DNA of 18,102 nucleotides from DATEGZ01 sp035279905 (GCA_035279905.1 DATEGZ010000201.1:1-18102); one strand, 5' to 3'; counted from the stretch's first letter, positions 10,225-17,992 are shown. Notes: generated from the letters alone by a model not told the origin. A program made the numbers and translations.

Positions 10225-10524
10225 TCACGTGTGCTTCACGCGATCGGCATCGAGCCAGGCGACGCGAAAGCAAACGGCGGCCGCGATTGCGGCGACAAGC
10301 ACGATGAGGATCGCCTGCACCTCCGGTCGCGCGAGCGCTTCGCGCCACTCCCACATCATCTTTCCCGCATGGCCGTAATAGATGCCCATCAGGCGCGAGT
10401 TCGCCCGCGAGGTGCCCGGGATGAGCTCCTCGAGGCTCGGCCCGGCATTGTGCGTTTCGAGGAAGTACAGAAGAGCGGCGGCGAGCACGCCCGTAGCGGC
10501 AATCAGTACGCCAAGGCGCCGCAT
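10225..10524 (-). CDS. small two-helix membrane protein, function unknown
   Basis: I take the start at the ATG at 10524, giving 99 residues (MRRLGVLIAATG...). The frame is open back to 10659, but those 45 extra residues are Arg/Pro-rich and would overlap the ribosome site and start of the divergent DinB gene. There are two hydrophobic segments, at about 4-22 and 70-92. Between them lies a soluble stretch containing ELIPGTSRANSRLMGIYYGH and MMWEWREAL, which is rich in aromatic and charged residues and looks conserved rather than random. A hairpin topology with both ends on the cytoplasmic side is likely. The gene ends 25 bases before the pepF start on the same strand, so it may head a three-gene unit with pepF and virJ. 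I do not recognise a named family. Confidence 0.6.
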   Translation of the reverse strand: MRRLGVLIAATGVLAAALLYFLETHNAGPSLEELIPGTSRANSRLMGIYYGHAGKMMWEWREALARPEVQAILIVLVAAIAAAVCFRVAWLDADRVKHT

Positions 10525-10633
10525 CCGGCGGCCCGGCACGGGCGCGGCGTCGGGACGGCGCTGCGACCGCGAGCGGAACCGCGCGAGTGTCACGAGTTGA
10601 CCTCGAGCGCGTTGATAGACATGATCGGGTCCC

Positions 10634-10639
10634 AAGGAG
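10634..10639 (+). promoter_or_regulatory. ribosome binding site deciding the DinB start
   Basis: AAGGAG ten bases before the ATG at 10650. It supports that start over the in-frame ATG at 10587, whose extra 21 residues lie upstream of the site. Confidence 0.65.
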
Positions 10640-10649
10640 TCCGGCCGGC

Positions 10650-11195
10650 ATGATGCCATATTCGGGAAAAGATCTTGCTCGCACCTTTCGAACCGTGCGG
10701 AAGAACACGCTTCAAATCGCCAATGAGATCCCGGAAGACAAATGGTCGTTCCGGGCGGCGCCCGGCACGCGATCGATCCAGGAGTTGCTGGCGCACATGG
10801 TGACGGTGTCGCACTATCCGCGTCACATTCACATCCTCGATCGCCGGACCGCGCTCAGCGGACCAGATTTCGCGCCGTACCTCGCCGCGAGCCAGGCGTA
10901 CGAGCGCACGCTCACGTCGCGCGAGGCGATTCTCCGCGCGCTCGAGACCGACGGCGAGCAGTTCGCGAAGGAGCTCGACGCGCTGACCGATGAGGATCTC
11001 GCGACGCTCGTTCACTTCGCACCGCCTCTGCAGCCGCCGACCAAGACCCGACTGGAGCTGCTGATGGGCGTCAAGGAACACGAGATGCACCATCGCGGGC
11101 AGTTGATGCTGCTTCAGCGGATGGTTGGGGGCGTGCCGCACCTCACGAGAGAACGCGAAGCGCGCACTCGTCAAGCCGCGCAGCCCGCGCGCTAG
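10650..11195 (+). CDS. DinB-like four-helix-bundle metalloprotein
   Basis: The 181-residue length fits the DinB/YfiT superfamily, small cytosolic four-helix bundles that bind a divalent metal through three histidines. The ligands are visible as H49 (ELLAHM) in helix 2 and H144 and H148 in the late motif KEHEMHHRGQLM, which is highly typical. Some relatives are thiol transferases (bacillithiol or mycothiol dependent), but most have no assigned reaction and nothing here selects one. This is the only gene of the window whose product looks plainly cytosolic. It has its own ribosome site and diverges from the small membrane protein across about 125 bases. Its TAG stop lies in the same CTAG as the stop of the converging glycosidase gene. 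Confidence 0.88.
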   Translation: MMPYSGKDLARTFRTVRKNTLQIANEIPEDKWSFRAAPGTRSIQELLAHMVTVSHYPRHIHILDRRTALSGPDFAPYLAASQAYERTLTSREAILRALETDGEQFAKELDALTDEDLATLVHFAPPLQPPTKTRLELLMGVKEHEMHHRGQLMLLQRMVGGVPHLTREREARTRQAAQPAR

Positions 11196-12157
11196 CGGAT
11201 CGGATCGCGCGCGACGCCGTCCCTGGTGATCTTCACCGGCAGGATCGCGCCGCTCGCGTCGAAGCGCATCTCGTCGATGCAGACGACGCGGTGGTTGCGA
11301 TCCGTCTCGCCCAGCGGCCGGCGGTGGTAGACGATGTACCACGCGCTCGAGCCTGGCGCGTGGAGGATCGAATGATGGCCGGCGCCGGTCGCGACCGCGG
11401 GATCCTGCTGGAGAATTTTTCCCGCCCGCTCGAACGGACCGACCGGTGAGGCGCCAATGGCGTACGCCACGGCGTAGTTCGGGCCCGTCCAGCCCCCTTC
11501 CGACCACATGAAGTAGTACTTGCCGTCCTTCACGAACATGAACGAGCCCTCGACGTAGCCGGACGGCGTGATCTCCCTGAACGTCGTCCCGTCCGCGAAC
11601 GGCACGAAGCCCGTGAAGTCCGCGTTGAGCTTCGCGATGTTGCAGTGACGCCAGCCGCCGTAGATCAGGTAGTACGTGCCGTCCTGATCCTTGAAGACGA
11701 ACGGATCGATCGGCTGCGCGCCGTTGTGGAACGCGTCGACCAGCGGCTTGCCGAGGTGATCCTCGAAGGGCCCTTCCGGATGGCGGGCGCGAGCGACGCC
11801 GATGCCGCCGAGCTGCGTGTCGTTCTGGATGTCGTTCGCGCCGAAGAAGAGATAGTACGTCCCGTCCTTTTCGACGATCGACGGCGCCCACACCGCGCGT
11901 TTTGCCCACGTGATGCGTGTGGTATCGACGATACGCGTGTGTTTGGTCCAGGTGATGAGATCCGTCGAAGAAAACGCGTCGAGAAAGGTCTGCTCGTCGT
12001 ACGGCGCGGAGTACGTGGGATAGATCCAGTATTGGCCCTCGAAGATCCGCGCCTCCGGATCGGCGTACCAGCCGGACAGGATGGGATTGCCCGAGCGCGC
12101 CGGCGTCTGCGCGCCGGCAAGCCCCACAACCAGAATGGCAGCAGCAAGGTGCTTCAC
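11192..12157 (-). CDS. secreted glycoside hydrolase, GH43-like (arabinanase/xylosidase type)
   Basis: I place the start at the GTG at 12157, giving 321 residues with a short signal peptide (VKHLAAAILVVGLAGAQ). The open frame reaches back to 12295, but those 46 residues lack signal character and overlap the divergent transpeptidase gene. The five-bladed beta-propeller pattern of GH43 is visible. The three expected acids are the base D33 in WYADPEARIF, the pKa-modulating D151 in AQPIDPFVF and the acid E203 in GYVEGSFMF. Repeated blade signatures such as GTYYLFFGA, GTYYLIYGG and GKYYFMWSE are also present. GHHS at 260-263 resembles the conserved His of the family that helps bind an ion. Family enzymes cut arabinan, xylan or related plant polysaccharides, or act on galactosides, so exact specificity cannot be read. 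No sugar transporter or other carbohydrate-active enzyme is adjacent. No clear Shine-Dalgarno precedes the GTG. Confidence 0.85.
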   Translation of the reverse strand: MKHLAAAILVVGLAGAQTPARSGNPILSGWYADPEARIFEGQYWIYPTYSAPYDEQTFLDAFSSTDLITWTKHTRIVDTTRITWAKRAVWAPSIVEKDGTYYLFFGANDIQNDTQLGGIGVARARHPEGPFEDHLGKPLVDAFHNGAQPIDPFVFKDQDGTYYLIYGGWRHCNIAKLNADFTGFVPFADGTTFREITPSGYVEGSFMFVKDGKYYFMWSEGGWTGPNYAVAYAIGASPVGPFERAGKILQQDPAVATGAGHHSILHAPGSSAWYIVYHRRPLGETDRNHRVVCIDEMRFDASGAILPVKITRDGVARDPIR

Positions 12158-12271
12158 TCGGGCGAATGTTAGCCAAAAAGAGCAACGCGCTTCCACGGCA
12201 ATGACCCGCCCGGCCCGGCACTGGCCATGTGATCCGGCAGCCATCTTGCAGCCTGTCCTCAGGGAACGAGG

Positions 12272-13264
12272 ATGTGGTCCATGCCGAATCGACATTGCCG
12301 TGCTCTCTGCGCCGCTCTTGCGGCCACCGCGTTCGTTCTCGCGACGCCGCTGGCGGCCTCACAAGATCGCCCACGCACGCGCGCGAGGCGCCAACCACCC
12401 CATCAAACCGTGGCGCCGGCGGACTCGCCGGACCTGCGGCTCCAGGTCGGGCTCGATCGCGCCGGATTCTCGCCGGGCGAGATCGACGGGCATCGCGGGC
12501 TCAACACGACTCGCGCGCTGGAGGCGTTCGCCGGCGCCCACAAGCTCAGGGCGACCGACGACGACGCGGTGCTTCGCGCGCTCTCCGAAGACAACGCGCC
12601 GGTGGTGACGACCTACATGATCACGGCCGCCGACGCGGCCGGGCCATTCACGCCGGACATTCCGAGCGACCTCGAGCAGCAGGCCACGCTCGACGCGCTC
12701 AACTACAGCTCGCTCGAGGAGGCACTCAGCGAAAGGTTCCACGCCTCGCCTGCCCTCTTGAAGCGCCTCAATCCAGACGTGACGTTGGAGGCCGGCGCGG
12801 AGATTCAGGTGCCGAACGTGCGCGTTGCGGACGATGCCGCGGGATCAACACCGGCAGCGAAAGTGACGGTCTCTCGCCACCGATCGGCAGCAGCCGCGTA
12901 CGACGCCAGCGGCCGGATGATCTTCTACGCGCCGGTCACGAGCGGAAGCACGCACGATCCGTTGCCGCTCGGCACCTGGAAGGTGACGGGCATCAGCCGC
13001 AATCCGTCGTTCAACTACAACCCCGAGCTCTTCTGGGACGCTAACCCGTCGCACACGAAGGCGAAGATCGCGCCCGGGCCGAACAATCCGGTCGGTGTCG
13101 TGTGGATCGACATCAGCAAAGAGCACTACGGCCTTCACGGCACGCCGAGCCCGTCGACGATCGCGCGCACGACGTCGCATGGCTGCGTGCGGCTCACGAA
13201 CTGGGACGCGTCGCGGCTCGCCGGTCTGGTCAAGGTCGGCACGCCGGTCATCTTTGAAGAATGA
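12272..13264 (+). CDS. L,D-transpeptidase (YkuD) with peptidoglycan-binding and LysM-like regions
   Basis: A 330-residue exported enzyme. Residues 1-30 are a signal peptide ending ATPLAAS. Residues 55-95 resemble a peptidoglycan-binding-1 repeat (LQVGLDRAGFSPGEIDGHRG). Residues 146-183 look like a LysM-type motif (SLEEALSERFHASPALLKRL, then AEIQVPNV). The catalytic YkuD domain covers about 198-328, with H289 in LHGTPSP and the signature SHGCVRLTNWD carrying H303, nucleophile C305 and R307. Such enzymes make 3-3 cross-links in peptidoglycan or attach proteins to it in the periplasm. The ATG at 12272 has AGGGA six bases upstream; an in-frame ATG at 12281 is equally possible and keeps the signal peptide. 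The stop overlaps the next gene's start as ATGA, coupling it to an M23 peptidase. Confidence 0.93.
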   Translation: MWSMPNRHCRALCAALAATAFVLATPLAASQDRPRTRARRQPPHQTVAPADSPDLRLQVGLDRAGFSPGEIDGHRGLNTTRALEAFAGAHKLRATDDDAVLRALSEDNAPVVTTYMITAADAAGPFTPDIPSDLEQQATLDALNYSSLEEALSERFHASPALLKRLNPDVTLEAGAEIQVPNVRVADDAAGSTPAAKVTVSRHRSAAAAYDASGRMIFYAPVTSGSTHDPLPLGTWKVTGISRNPSFNYNPELFWDANPSHTKAKIAPGPNNPVGVVWIDISKEHYGLHGTPSPSTIARTTSHGCVRLTNWDASRLAGLVKVGTPVIFEE

Positions 13265-13947
13265 CGCGCAGACGATCCTCGCTGGTGCCGCTGGTGCCGC
13301 CGACGATCGGCGGTGTGATTACCGGTGTGGCCGTCGCCTGGCTGTTCACGTCGCACCAGGCGGCGCTCGGCTCGGGAGCACCTGCCCTGTCGGCCGACGG
13401 AGCCGATGAGAACCGCGCGGCCATCGTCGCGCCCGCCACACCCACGCCGCTGCCGGTCGCGAAGGCGTCTCCCGCCCTCGAGGTCTCGCCCACTCGATCG
13501 GAATCCGCGTCCGACCTGCGGGCTCGTCACTTGCTGATTCCCCTCGCCGGCGTCGAACCCTCCGCCCTCCGCGATTCGTTTGACGACGCCCGTGACCACA
13601 CGCGGCGTCATGAGGCGCTGGATATCCTCGCGCCGCGCAATACGCCGGTGCGCGCCGTCGAAGGCGGCACAATCGCGAAGCTGTTTCTGAGCAAGGCGGG
13701 CGGGATCACGCTCTGTCAATTCGATCCCACGGAAACCTACGCGTACTACTACGCGCATCTCGAACGGTATGCGCCTGGCCTGCACGAGCGCCAAACGGTG
13801 TCCGCCGGCGACATCATCGGCTACGTCGGCACGTCAGGCAACGCGCCGCCAGACACACCACATCTGCACTTTGCTATCTTCAAGCTCACGCCGGAAAAAC
13901 ACTGGTGGCAGGGAGAGGCGATCGACCCGTTCAGGGTGTGGCGCTAG
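13261..13947 (+). CDS. membrane-anchored M23 (LytM-type) peptidase
   Basis: A 228-residue protein with one N-terminal hydrophobic segment (about 10-30) that could be an anchor or an uncleaved signal. A Pro/Ala-rich linker (about 40-85) and a LytM domain (about 90-226) follow. The zinc ligands are H117 and D121 in RRHEALDI, a known variant of HxGxD in which Ala replaces Gly, and H203 in HLHF. H166 (YYAHL) and H201 complete the active site, so the domain looks catalytically intact. M23 enzymes hydrolyse peptide cross-links of peptidoglycan. Coupling by a four-base overlap to a cross-link-forming L,D-transpeptidase suggests paired cutting and re-joining of the wall. The stop shares a CTAG with the stop of the converging glycosyltransferase gene. 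Confidence 0.9.
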   Translation: MTRRRSSLVPLVPPTIGGVITGVAVAWLFTSHQAALGSGAPALSADGADENRAAIVAPATPTPLPVAKASPALEVSPTRSESASDLRARHLLIPLAGVEPSALRDSFDDARDHTRRHEALDILAPRNTPVRAVEGGTIAKLFLSKAGGITLCQFDPTETYAYYYAHLERYAPGLHERQTVSAGDIIGYVGTSGNAPPDTPHLHFAIFKLTPEKHWWQGEAIDPFRVWR

Positions 13948-15692
13948 CGCGGCGCGCACGGCATGAGCGATCCGGTTCGCGTATCCACATCGAATCGATA
14001 CCGGTAGCACTCGCGATCGGGATAGTAATCACGCAGCTGCTGGTTCGACGCGCCGCGGTCCAGGGCGTACAGCACGGGCGGGCTGAAGTCGATGCCGTTT
14101 CGCGTGAAGTCGTCAGGAAACATCGCGCGCTCCAGGCCGATCGGCGTCTCCACAAAGACCAGCGCGCGCGAGATCGACGACGCCGCCACGCGGCGCGTGA
14201 GATCGAGCCGCTCGTCGACCTGCGCGTGCGTCGCCTGCAACTGCATGGCGGCGATGGCGACGTGCGCCACCACGCTGGCGAAGTAGAGGTACACGAGCCG
14301 CCGCGAGGCGCGGGATCGGTCCTCGTATCGTGTCGCGCCAAACACCGCGGCGGCCGCGACGATGACGAGCAGCGGGAAGCCGTCGAAGTAGAAGCGCGGT
14401 CCGTACTGATTGCCGCCCCGGTTCATGTACGGATACAGGCCAAGCACCAGACAGGCGAACCCGGCGCCGACCGCGCCCAGCCGGCTCTTGAACGGCGCCG
14501 CGCGGCGAACGCCCGCCAGATAAGCAATGAAAAGCGCCGGGGGCGTCCAGAGCATGAGATCGAACAAGTGCGCGCCCATGAATTCCGCGCCGCGGCGCCA
14601 GAATCCCGTCGCAAACCAGAGCTCGTCGTACTGCTCGACGCCCCCCTTGCTGAGCACGAGCGCGTTGCCGGACAACGTGTGGTTGTAGACCAGCATGAAC
14701 ACGATCGGCGGCAGCGCGCCGGCGATGGCCCACAGATACTCCGTGCGCCAGGGCCGCTCGCGCAGCAGCACGATCGTGAGCGGCAGCAGACACAAAACCG
14801 GCGTGTAGTACCTCGTGATCACGGCGAGGCCGGCGAGCAGGCCCGCGGCGGCCGCGCTCCACGCGCGGCCCTCGGCCATGCGGAGCATGGCGATCATCGC
14901 GCCGGCGACGAGCGTGGCGCACGCGGTGTGAGAGAAGTACGACGCGCCCGTCAGGAGAAAATAGTTCGTCGTCGCAAGCATGACGGACGCAAGCGCCGCG
15001 GTCGCGTCATCGCCGGTGACACGCCGCGCCAGCCAGAAGACCAGCACGAACATCGCCGCCGAGAGCAGCGGGTTGAGCGTCCAGGGTGGCAGCCCGACGC
15101 GCATGCCGGCCGCCAGCATGAGCGGCCAGCCCGGCGGAAACACGCTGAAAAGGCGGCCGCCGCGCTCGATGATGTGGCTGGTCTCGAAGAACGGCTGAAG
15201 CGGATGCGGCGTGTTCGACAAGCGTCCGGCAAGAAGTGTGTCGGCCTGGTAGAGGTAGCAGTACTCGTCGCCGGAGTTCGGAAAGTGCTCGAGGACGAGC
15301 CAGCCGACGGTCGCGGTGACGAGGGCCACGACGACCGCTCCGCCGATCAGAAATGCGCGCGGGCGTTCCGCGCACGCGCGCCCGAATCGAAGACACCGCG
15401 CGTGCAGACGTCCCGTCGCGCGATCCAGGGCCGGCGCCGCGACGAGCACGGCGGCCACGAGCATCCACGCCAACTGAAACGTGCGCCACACCGCGTCAGC
15501 GCGATCGAGGTACTCCTGGAGCGGCCGCAGCGGCATGCCAGGCGCAGGAATCAGGTTGAACAGGATGTTGCCGCCGCCGCGTGCGTAGGCACGGGTGACG
15601 AAGGGATGGCCACCCCACCAATACAGAGCCTCCAGCCCGGCGGCAGCGATGACGATCAGCGCCAGCCAGCGGCCCGTTCGCGGGTTTTTCAA
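13944..15692 (-). CDS. polytopic GT-C glycosyltransferase, GT39/PMT-like
   Basis: A 582-residue integral membrane protein with about ten or more hydrophobic helices. After the second or third helix comes the first periplasmic loop with SGDEYCYLYQADTLLAGRLS (140-159). Its acidic pair D142-E143, followed by the aromatic/QA/G pattern, is typical of GT-C enzymes that use a polyprenyl-phosphate sugar. FPPGWP (185-190) and SHTAC (254-258) also fit. The C-terminal 120 residues are a soluble, probably periplasmic domain containing four Tyr/Arg-rich stretches. The family moves mannose, arabinose or other sugars from lipid carriers to proteins, lipids or glycans outside the inner membrane; the substrate here is unknown. 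The start is TTG at 15692, since no in-frame ATG is near. Only 17 bases separate it from the divergent amidohydrolase start. Confidence 0.7.
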   Translation of the reverse strand: MKNPRTGRWLALIVIAAAGLEALYWWGGHPFVTRAYARGGGNILFNLIPAPGMPLRPLQEYLDRADAVWRTFQLAWMLVAAVLVAAPALDRATGRLHARCLRFGRACAERPRAFLIGGAVVVALVTATVGWLVLEHFPNSGDEYCYLYQADTLLAGRLSNTPHPLQPFFETSHIIERGGRLFSVFPPGWPLMLAAGMRVGLPPWTLNPLLSAAMFVLVFWLARRVTGDDATAALASVMLATTNYFLLTGASYFSHTACATLVAGAMIAMLRMAEGRAWSAAAAGLLAGLAVITRYYTPVLCLLPLTIVLLRERPWRTEYLWAIAGALPPIVFMLVYNHTLSGNALVLSKGGVEQYDELWFATGFWRRGAEFMGAHLFDLMLWTPPALFIAYLAGVRRAAPFKSRLGAVGAGFACLVLGLYPYMNRGGNQYGPRFYFDGFPLLVIVAAAAVFGATRYEDRSRASRRLVYLYFASVVAHVAIAAMQLQATHAQVDERLDLTRRVAASSISRALVFVETPIGLERAMFPDDFTRNGIDFSPPVLYALDRGASNQQLRDYYPDRECYRYRFDVDTRTGSLMPCAPR

Positions 15693-15697
15693 GCCGC

Positions 15698-15703
15698 TAT
15701 TAT
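15698..15703 (+). promoter_or_regulatory. -10 element of a probable leaderless promoter
   Basis: TATTAT ends six bases before the A of the ATG at 15710, which is where transcription would begin. There is no Shine-Dalgarno sequence between them (only gtcccc). No consensus -35 is obvious at 15675-15680 (cgttcg). The spacing fits a transcript starting at the initiation codon. Confidence 0.45.
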
Positions 15704-15709
15704 GTCCCC

Positions 15710-17416
15710 ATGCGCAATCGCACCCGCCGCGAGTTCATGGGCCTCACCGCCGCCGGCGTCGCCGGAGCCTTCGCGCCGCCGTGGCTCGCCGTCCTGTCCG
15801 CGTGGGCCGGCGACCCCGACCTCGTCGTCTTGAACGCGAAGGTCTACACGATGGACCCGGCCACGCCGCGGGCGGAAGCGTTCGCGGTGAAGAACAGCCG
15901 GTTCGTCGCCGTCGGCACGAGCGCGGAGATCAAGGCGCTGGCCGGCAAGCGCACGCAGACGTTCGACGCGAAGCAGATGACCGTCGTCCCTGGCTTCACC
16001 GACTGTCACAACCACGCGGGCGGCACGACGCTGCTCTACGAGGTGCTCGTCGGCAATCCGTTCGAGGTCGAGTTCGTCACGATCGCGAGCATCGTCGAGA
16101 AGTTGAAAGCGAAGGCGCAGAAGACGCCGCCGGGCACGAGGGTCGAAGGCTATTTCTTCGACGACACGAAGCTCAAGGACAAGCGGCCGCTGAACCTGCA
16201 CGATCTGGATCAGGTGTCCACCGAACATCCGGTGGCGGTGCAGCATCGCGGCGGGCACACGACCTTCTACAACAGCAAGGCGTTCGAGCTCGCGAAGATC
16301 ACGAAGGACACGCCGAATCCCGAGGGCGGCACGTTCGATCGCGACGCCGCGGGCGCGCTGACCGGCCGCGTGACCGATCGGGCGCGCAACGCGATGGGCG
16401 CCGCCGGGCGCCGTGAGCAATTCGGCGCAGCAGAGCGGGCGCAGCGCGAGCGCGACGGCATCGCGCACATCTCGAAGCAGTTCGTGCGATACGGCTTGAC
16501 GAGCGTGCATCACGAAGGCGGGAGCCTCACGGCGATCCAGGACGTGCGGGCGCGCGGCGAGCTGCTCCACCGCGTGAGCTACGAGGTGAGCGGCGGCGTG
16601 CTCGAGTCGATGATCTCGACGGGCATCCGCACGGGCTTCGGCGACGAGTGGGTCAAGCTGGGCGCGACGTCCGAGCACACGGTCGACGGCTCGTTCTCGG
16701 AGCGGACGATGGCGTTGAGCCAGCCGTATCCTGGGAGCCAGCCGCCGTACTCTGGCAACGTCACGGAGAATCAGGACACGCTCAACGCCTGGGTCGAGCG
16801 CGTGCATCGCGCGGGCATTCAGGTCAACTGTCACGCCAACGGCGACGTCGCGATCGACATGTACCTCAAGGCAATCGAGCGCGCGCAGCAGCTCGCGCCG
16901 CGGCCGGACGCGCGGCCGAAAATCACGCGCTGCACGTTGATCAACGACGACCTCGTGCGCCGCATCAAGGCCACCGGCGCGGTGCCCGCGATGTTCACGA
17001 CCTACGCGTACTACAACACCGACAAGTTCCCGTTCTACGGCGAAGCGCTGATGAAGCGATCGATGGCGTACCGCACGCTGCTCGACGCCGGCGTGCCGGC
17101 CGCGGCCGGCTCGGACTTCTCGCCGGGCCCGTTCGCGCCGCTCATGGGCATCCAGGGCATGGTCACACGCACCGGCTGGGACGGCACGAGCTGGGGCGTC
17201 AACCAGCGCATCAGCGTGGACGAAGCGATCAAGGTCAACACGTTCAACGGCGCGTTCGCGTCGTTCGAGGAATCGAGCAAGGGCTCGATCACCGAAGGCA
17301 AGCTCGCGGATTTCGTCGTGCTCGCCGATGACCCGCACACCGTCGCATCGGACAAGATCAAGGACATCCAGATCGTGCGCACCGTCGTCGGCGGCACGCC
17401 GGCGTATCAGGCGTAG
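15710..17416 (+). CDS. Tat-exported YtcJ-like amidohydrolase (amidohydrolase 3 family)
   Basis: A 568-residue protein with a twin-arginine signal, NRTRREFMGLTAAGVAGAF, near the N-terminus. The composite beta-sandwich part begins at about 37, and the barrel's metal motif is H100-N-H102 in PGFTDCHNHAGG. Other family signatures are EWVKLG around K316, VDGSF (325-329), CHANGD with H375, and AAGSDFSPGP with D469. The C-terminus has KLADFVVLADDPH. Where relatives normally have a His ahead of the CT pair (IxHCT), this protein has R407 (KITRCTLIND), one base from His. The family includes hydrolases of N-acyl or cyclic amides, often of unknown substrate. Export by Tat suggests folding, with metal insertion, before secretion. 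A small secreted protein follows after 7 bases. Confidence 0.88.
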   Translation: MRNRTRREFMGLTAAGVAGAFAPPWLAVLSAWAGDPDLVVLNAKVYTMDPATPRAEAFAVKNSRFVAVGTSAEIKALAGKRTQTFDAKQMTVVPGFTDCHNHAGGTTLLYEVLVGNPFEVEFVTIASIVEKLKAKAQKTPPGTRVEGYFFDDTKLKDKRPLNLHDLDQVSTEHPVAVQHRGGHTTFYNSKAFELAKITKDTPNPEGGTFDRDAAGALTGRVTDRARNAMGAAGRREQFGAAERAQRERDGIAHISKQFVRYGLTSVHHEGGSLTAIQDVRARGELLHRVSYEVSGGVLESMISTGIRTGFGDEWVKLGATSEHTVDGSFSERTMALSQPYPGSQPPYSGNVTENQDTLNAWVERVHRAGIQVNCHANGDVAIDMYLKAIERAQQLAPRPDARPKITRCTLINDDLVRRIKATGAVPAMFTTYAYYNTDKFPFYGEALMKRSMAYRTLLDAGVPAAAGSDFSPGPFAPLMGIQGMVTRTGWDGTSWGVNQRISVDEAIKVNTFNGAFASFEESSKGSITEGKLADFVVLADDPHTVASDKIKDIQIVRTVVGGTPAYQA

Positions 17417-17423
17417 TGCGACC

Positions 17424-17942
17424 ATGCGCGCCCTCGTCTGTTCGCTGCTGATGCTCGCTGCGGCGCAGCCGGCGCCGACGACGATGGACCACCTGCGACC
17501 GGCGGAGACCGTTGCGGCAGCCAGGCTGACGCCCGCAGAAAAGCGCGAGATCTTCAGTCAGCTCGACAACACCAGCTTCGACACGCCGGATTCGTGGGAC
17601 AAGGAGGCGCTCATTCGCCGCCTGCGGCTCGGGGATTCGGACGGGCTCGTGGTCCAGGGATCGAAGTTGCTTTGCGGCGGGACTGGCAACTGCGCGACCT
17701 GGGTGTTCAGGCGGACGAAGGATGGCTGGCGCAATCTAGTCAGCGGCGACGCACCGCTCGCGTCGGCGTTCGGCTTCTCCGACGCCATGACCAACGGTGT
17801 GCCGAACCTCGTTCTCGAGACGCACCTGTCCGCCGACGTCACGCGTCGGACGGTCTTCACGTTCAACGGCGGCGTATATCAGCGGCGGGACTGCATCGAT
17901 GTCACGAGATCCGGAAGGTCGATGATTCCCTGCAAGAACTAA
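17424..17942 (+). CDS. small secreted protein with two cysteine pairs, function unknown
   Basis: The start at ATG 17424, seven bases after the amidohydrolase stop, gives 172 residues with a short signal peptide (MRALVCSLLMLAAAQPAPTT). An earlier in-frame ATG lies inside the amidohydrolase gene and adds only Arg/Ser-rich residues. The mature part has CGGTGNCATWVFRRTKDGW (84-102), with C84 and C90, and a second pair, C157 and C170, near the end. Even spacing suggests two disulphides. Alternating beta-type segments such as TWVFRR, VFTFNGGVYQ and LVLETHL suggest a small beta-rich domain. I know no function for it. Tight spacing indicates co-transcription with the amidohydrolase, so a shared periplasmic role is possible. 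Confidence 0.75.
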   Translation: MRALVCSLLMLAAAQPAPTTMDHLRPAETVAAARLTPAEKREIFSQLDNTSFDTPDSWDKEALIRRLRLGDSDGLVVQGSKLLCGGTGNCATWVFRRTKDGWRNLVSGDAPLASAFGFSDAMTNGVPNLVLETHLSADVTRRTVFTFNGGVYQRRDCIDVTRSGRSMIPCKN

Positions 17943-17992
17943 GGAAGATGGTGCGAATGCAGGGCGTACTCAACCGGTCGGCGCAACATGAC

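Noticed and set aside
10525..10659. 45-residue upstream extension of the small membrane protein
   Set aside because: Low-complexity Arg/Pro-rich segment overlapping the divergent DinB start; the ATG at 10524 places the first helix at the N-terminus.
12158..12295. 46-residue upstream extension of the GH43-like gene to the ATG at 12295
   Set aside because: It overlaps the divergent transpeptidase gene and puts the signal peptide in the middle of the protein; the GTG at 12157 directly precedes the signal peptide, though without a strong ribosome site.
10590..12398. 602-residue minus-strand frame spanning the DinB and glycosidase genes
   Set aside because: Out-of-frame shadow crossing two well-supported genes and an intergenic region.
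13905..15833. 642-residue plus-strand frame opposite the glycosyltransferase
   Set aside because: Dominated by Arg, Glu, His and Gln with no motif, while the minus strand encodes a coherent polytopic membrane protein.
15689..17425. 578-residue minus-strand frame fully antisense to the amidohydrolase
   Set aside because: Composition is typical of an antisense shadow (Arg, His, Ala, Val), with no recognisable domain.
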